Shown: piece after piece, positions 61,055 through 64,000 of the stretch | Layout of the letters: each line of letters opens with the position of its first letter | Position numbering within the stretch: the stretch's first letter is position 1 | DNA from: Sediminibacterium soli | Lineage (GTDB): Bacteria > Bacteroidota > Bacteroidia > Chitinophagales > Chitinophagaceae | Length of the DNA stretch: 64,000 nt | Direction of reading: 5' to 3' | NCBI RefSeq assembly: GCF_009939225.1 | Contig: NZ_JAACJR010000010.1 | Span: 1 to 64,000 of the forward strand | Program-made: the position numbers and the translations under genes | The notes under the pieces: generated by a model | Databases searched by the model: none | What the model was told of the DNA's origin: nothing | The model's input: only the letters and a program-made list of their open reading frames with translations

Positions 61055-62347
61055 ATGAACAATATGCTTGCCAATACGAATGATGCAATAACGGGTTCTA
61101 AAAAAACCTTCTTTAAGAAACGTTACCAGGTATTAGCGGTACTATGTTTACTTGCGATCATTACTTATCTCGACAGAACAGCTGCATCTGTTGCAGAGCA
61201 TGGCATTACAGATAGTTTTCAGCTTACAGAAAAACAGTTTGGCTGGCTTCATGCTGTTTTTTCCATTGCCTATGGATTGTTCCAGATACCATCGGGTTGG
61301 ATTGGAGATAAGTTTGGCGCAAAAAAAGTATTGCTGTTCATTGTGCTGTGGTGGAGCGGGTTTACTTTGCTGACCGGCCTGTCTGCCACTTTTACTGCTA
61401 TGCTGGTTATCCGGTTTTTATTTGCAGCGGGTGAAGCCGGTGCATTTCCCAATATTTCCATTGCTATTTCCAAATGGTTCCCTGCCACAGAGAGAGCGAG
61501 AGCGCAATCATTTGTCTGGATGTGTACCCGTATGGGAGGAGCGCTGGCGCCTGTCATCATTATTCCTGTTATGGATCAATGGGGGTGGCATATGGTCTTT
61601 TATAGTTTTGGTGTGATAGGAATCGCATGGGCTTTGTTATGGTATTTCTTTTTCAGGGAAGAGCCTGCACAAATGCCGGGCATCTCAAACGAGGAACTGA
61701 TAGAGATAGAAAGCTCACGCAGGCTGAAGAAATCGCATGGCCTGTTATCATTCAGGAAACTTGCATCTGACAGGAACCTATGGGCAATTATGCTGATGTA
61801 TTGTTTATACATGTTTGGCGCTTATTTCTATTTATCATGGTTGCCCAAATACCTTCGCCAGGGTCGTGGCTTTGATATGAAGCAATCGGGTTTTATAGCG
61901 CTTCCTTTTATACTTGGTGCACTGGGCTGTTTATTGGGCGGGTTCTCTACCGATTATCTCTGTAAGAAAATAGGTGTGAGATGGGGGAGAAGAAGTGTAG
62001 CGTTTACGGGGTTGCTATTAGCCGGCTTGTGTATTATCGGCGCTGCATTATCACCCGGTAATATGGGTTGCATTGCATTCTTGTCGGCAGGATTATTTTT
62101 CAAGGATTTTACATTGCCTGTATCGTGGACTGTATCGGCAGATATCGGCGGCAAACATGCAGGCGCTATAACAGGGAGCATGCATATGTTTGGTCAGATC
62201 GGTTCAACCTTAATGTCGTTGGGGTTTGGTTATGTTGTACAGGAAACCGGGAACTGGAATCTTCCTATGATCGGTATTGGAATACTGGTATTATGCAGCG
62301 GATTGTTGTGGCTTTGTATTGACGCCACGAAAAGCATAGAGGAGTGA
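61055..62347 (+). CDS. MFS transporter, anion:cation symporter (ACS) type
   Basis: The transporter has about 430 residues and twelve membrane spans. The family signature is near residue 69, GWIGDKFGAKKVLL, and ACS-like GAFPNISIAISKWFP near 131 is followed by ERARAQSF. ACS carriers bring in sugar acids, hexuronates or other organic anions with protons. The start at ATG 61055 (or 61040) is chosen because the ATG at 61022 lies in a hairpin arm. It probably moves the substrate of the TonB receptor across the inner membrane. Confidence 0.85.
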   Translation: MNNMLANTNDAITGSKKTFFKKRYQVLAVLCLLAIITYLDRTAASVAEHGITDSFQLTEKQFGWLHAVFSIAYGLFQIPSGWIGDKFGAKKVLLFIVLWWSGFTLLTGLSATFTAMLVIRFLFAAGEAGAFPNISIAISKWFPATERARAQSFVWMCTRMGGALAPVIIIPVMDQWGWHMVFYSFGVIGIAWALLWYFFFREEPAQMPGISNEELIEIESSRRLKKSHGLLSFRKLASDRNLWAIMLMYCLYMFGAYFYLSWLPKYLRQGRGFDMKQSGFIALPFILGALGCLLGGFSTDYLCKKIGVRWGRRSVAFTGLLLAGLCIIGAALSPGNMGCIAFLSAGLFFKDFTLPVSWTVSADIGGKHAGAITGSMHMFGQIGSTLMSLGFGYVVQETGNWNLPMIGIGILVLCSGLLWLCIDATKSIEE

Positions 62348-62350
62348 GAT

Positions 62351-62426
62351 AATTAATAATTAACAATTAGTAATTAATAATTAGGTGTGACTTCAATTAT
62401 TAATTACTAATTGTTAATTATTAATT
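62351..62426. terminator. 32-bp perfect AT-only inverted repeat between convergent genes
   Basis: The arms 62351-62382 and 62395-62426 are perfectly complementary over 32 bp, with a 12-base loop (AGGTGTGACTTC). They consist only of A, T and a few C/G in iterated AATTAATAATT words. The repeat fills the gap between the MFS stop (62347) and the queA stop (62430), so it probably ends both transcripts. Confidence 0.75.
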
Positions 62427-62429
62427 CCC

Positions 62430-63479
62430 CTACAGTATCAGTAATGCATCACCATAACTAAAGAACCTGTATTTGTCCTTAATAGCTTTTTTGTACGCTT
62501 CCATGGCGAGATCATAGCCGGCGAATGCGCAGGTCATGATCAGCAGGCTGGTCTTTGGCAGATGGAAATTGGTAACCAGGCTGTCGGCTACATTGAAATT
62601 ATACGGTGGGTGGATAAAATGGTTGGTCCATCCCTCGCTGGGCTTCAGCAGTTTTTGTGCGGTGAAGCTGCTTTCCATTGCGCGCATGGTGGTGGTGCCA
62701 ACGGAGCAGATGCGGTGCCCTGTTTCTTTCGCTTTGTTCACGATATCGCAGGCCTGTTTATCGATCGCATAATATTCCGCATCCATTTTGTGTTTGCTGA
62801 GGTCCTCCACTTCGATGGGGCGGAAGGTACCGAGACCGGTGTGCAGCGTAACTTCTGCAAAACGGATACCCTGTATCTCGCAGCGTTTGATCAGTTCGCG
62901 GCTGAAATGCAGACCCGCCGTGGGCGCGGCTACCGCACCTTCGTATTTTGCGTAAACGGTCTGGTAACGCTCTTTGTCTTCATCGTCGGGTTTGCGCTTG
63001 ATGTATTTGGGAAGCGGTGTTTCTCCCAGATGCTCCAGCATTTTTTTGAAACTTTCATCATCTTCCTCCCAGAGAAAACGGATGGTACGCCCGCGGCTGG
63101 TGGTATTATCGATCACTTCGGCCACCAGTTCTTCGTTCTCTCCAAAATATAATTTGTTGCCCACACGGATCTTTCTTGCGGGATCAACGATCACATCCCA
63201 AAGCCGGTTGGGTTTGTTCAGTTCCCTGAGCAGGAATACTTCGATCTTGGCGCCGGTCTTCTCCTTGCGGCCGTACATCCTTGCGGGGAATACCTTGGTG
63301 TTGTTTACGACAAAAACATCTTTGTCGTCAAAATACTCGAGAATGTCGCGGAAATGCTTGTTCTCCATGTGTCCGCTCTTACGGTCAACCACCATCATGC
63401 GACTGTCTTCGCGTTTCTTGGTCGGGTTCTGTGCAATCAGGTTGAGCGGAAGGTCAAACTTGAACTGGGATAATTTCAT
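62430..63479 (-). CDS. queA: S-adenosylmethionine:tRNA ribosyltransferase-isomerase
   Basis: The 349-residue enzyme matches QueA along its length: [35 protein letters not shown] near 58, [18 protein letters not shown] near 174, and [17 protein letters not shown] near 304. It transfers the ribosyl part of SAM to 7-aminomethyl-7-deazaguanine in tRNA to make epoxyqueuosine. It stands alone and leftward; it is followed by the 32-bp hairpin. Confidence 0.96.
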   Translation of the reverse strand: MKLSQFKFDLPLNLIAQNPTKKREDSRMMVVDRKSGHMENKHFRDILEYFDDKDVFVVNNTKVFPARMYGRKEKTGAKIEVFLLRELNKPNRLWDVIVDPARKIRVGNKLYFGENEELVAEVIDNTTSRGRTIRFLWEEDDESFKKMLEHLGETPLPKYIKRKPDDEDKERYQTVYAKYEGAVAAPTAGLHFSRELIKRCEIQGIRFAEVTLHTGLGTFRPIEVEDLSKHKMDAEYYAIDKQACDIVNKAKETGHRICSVGTTTMRAMESSFTAQKLLKPSEGWTNHFIHPPYNFNVADSLVTNFHLPKTSLLIMTCAFAGYDLAMEAYKKAIKDKYRFFSYGDALLIL

Positions 63480-63652
63480 GTGTCTAATCCTGTTTTAAAG
63501 ATGATAGCCACATTAAGTCCGTCGTACCCCGTCAAAAAAACGGGATAAAAATCGACTGGCTTCATGTTACGGCATGAATTTAGAAGTCGGCAAAGGTACA
63601 ATAACATAGGTAATCAACCAATTTATATTGATTATCAACTGTTAACGGACTG

Positions 63653-64000
63653 TCAAACAGCCATGCGGGGAATGGAGTCGATCAACCGGCGCGTATAGGC
63701 GGTTTTTGGGTTGCGATACAGTTCTTCCGCTTCGCCGATCTCTTCGATCCTGCCCCTGTTCATCACCATGATCCTGTCGCTGATATACCGTACCACCGAA
63801 AGATCGTGTGAAATAAAAATCGCGGTGAACCCGAATTCTTTTTTCAGGTCGTTCAGCAGATTGAGCACCTGCGCCTGTACGCTTACATCCAGTGCCGATA
63901 CGCTTTCATCGCATACCACAAATGAAGGCTCCAATGCCAATGCCCTTGCGATAACGATCCGCTGTCTCTGCCCGCCGCTGAATTCATGCGGGTAACGGTG
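63653..64000 (-). CDS. Oligopeptide/dipeptide ABC transporter ATP-binding protein, C-terminal part
   Basis: The visible frame runs off the window end and reads [15 protein letters not shown] (ABC signature) followed by [18 protein letters not shown] (Walker B and D loop) and [14 protein letters not shown] (H loop). It ends with an oligopeptide-type C-terminus, [17 protein letters not shown]. The family energises peptide or opine import (DppD/DppF, OppD/OppF). The Walker A region lies beyond position 64000. The Walker B aspartate and glutamate are both present, so the domain should be active. Confidence 0.93.
   Translation of the reverse strand, partial: HRYPHEFSGGQRQRIVIARALALEPSFVVCDESVSALDVSVQAQVLNLLNDLKKEFGFTAIFISHDLSVVRYISDRIMVMNRGRIEEIGEAEELYRNPKTAYTRRLIDSIPRMAV

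Overview
The window is chromosomal DNA of a Bacteroidota bacterium, most likely of the family Chitinophagaceae. The evidence is the gene content (FecI/FecR/TonB-dependent receptor unit, BlaI-BlaR1 type M56 protein, DUF2807 head-GIN lipoprotein, NUDIX-winged-helix regulator, DUF6728-like small protein, ligase-associated PdeM/Lhr pair), the -7 TAnnTTTG type promoters, and lipoproteins instead of many soluble periplasmic proteins. Most of the window looks about half GC. The first 4.9 kb is clearly AT-richer, and about 55.1-62.3 kb is mildly so.

Region by region. (1) 1-5012 is the right end of an integrative element: a helicase-like protein with an altered Walker A motif, a divergent XRE repressor / lipoprotein pair around an 18-bp palindromic operator, and small membrane proteins. 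It ends at a tRNA-Ala(GGC) 3' half. The T-arm/acceptor/terminator segment is then repeated in a 109-bp tandem array (4983-5230). (2) 5.97-18.24 kb is a sugar oxidation and glycoside locus: GMC oxidoreductase, NUDIX-type regulator, GH3, TIM-barrel isomerase/lyase, PQQ dehydrogenase with heme c, Gfo/Idh/MocA oxidoreductase, NupG-like permease, ThuA-like protein and GH130. (3) 18.4-21.8 kb has a cupin and methionine genes (metZ, OsmC, metX). (4) 21.9-28.8 kb is a cell-envelope segment with lpxB, a small membrane protein and surE. A BlaI repressor, an 871-residue M56 peptidase-amidase-plug-plug-TonB fusion and a free amidase lie between lpxB and surE. (5) 29-36.4 kb has an M14 peptidase, a LexA-like XRE-S24 regulator, an HDAC-family deacylase, PdeM, an Lhr-type helicase and a VOC protein. 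(6) 36.4-54.7 kb is housekeeping: binding protein, guaA, a two-component system, rpsT, sucAB, an RsmB-like methyltransferase, mnmA, ssb, a possible L,D-transpeptidase, an Ldh-family dehydrogenase and aspartate kinase. (7) 54.8-62.3 kb is a sigma/anti-sigma/TonB receptor/MFS uptake unit. (8) The window ends with queA and a partial oligopeptide ABC ATPase.

Two features stand out. One is the BlaI-controlled fusion protein, which joins a membrane metalloprotease, a complete peptidoglycan amidase, two receptor-plug-like modules and a TonB C-terminal domain. The other is a set of at least ten intergenic inverted repeats, each built from its own short iterated words, with perfect arms up to 32 bp. 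Several compact terminators are also shared by convergent genes, and two of them lie inside the last codons of the opposing gene.
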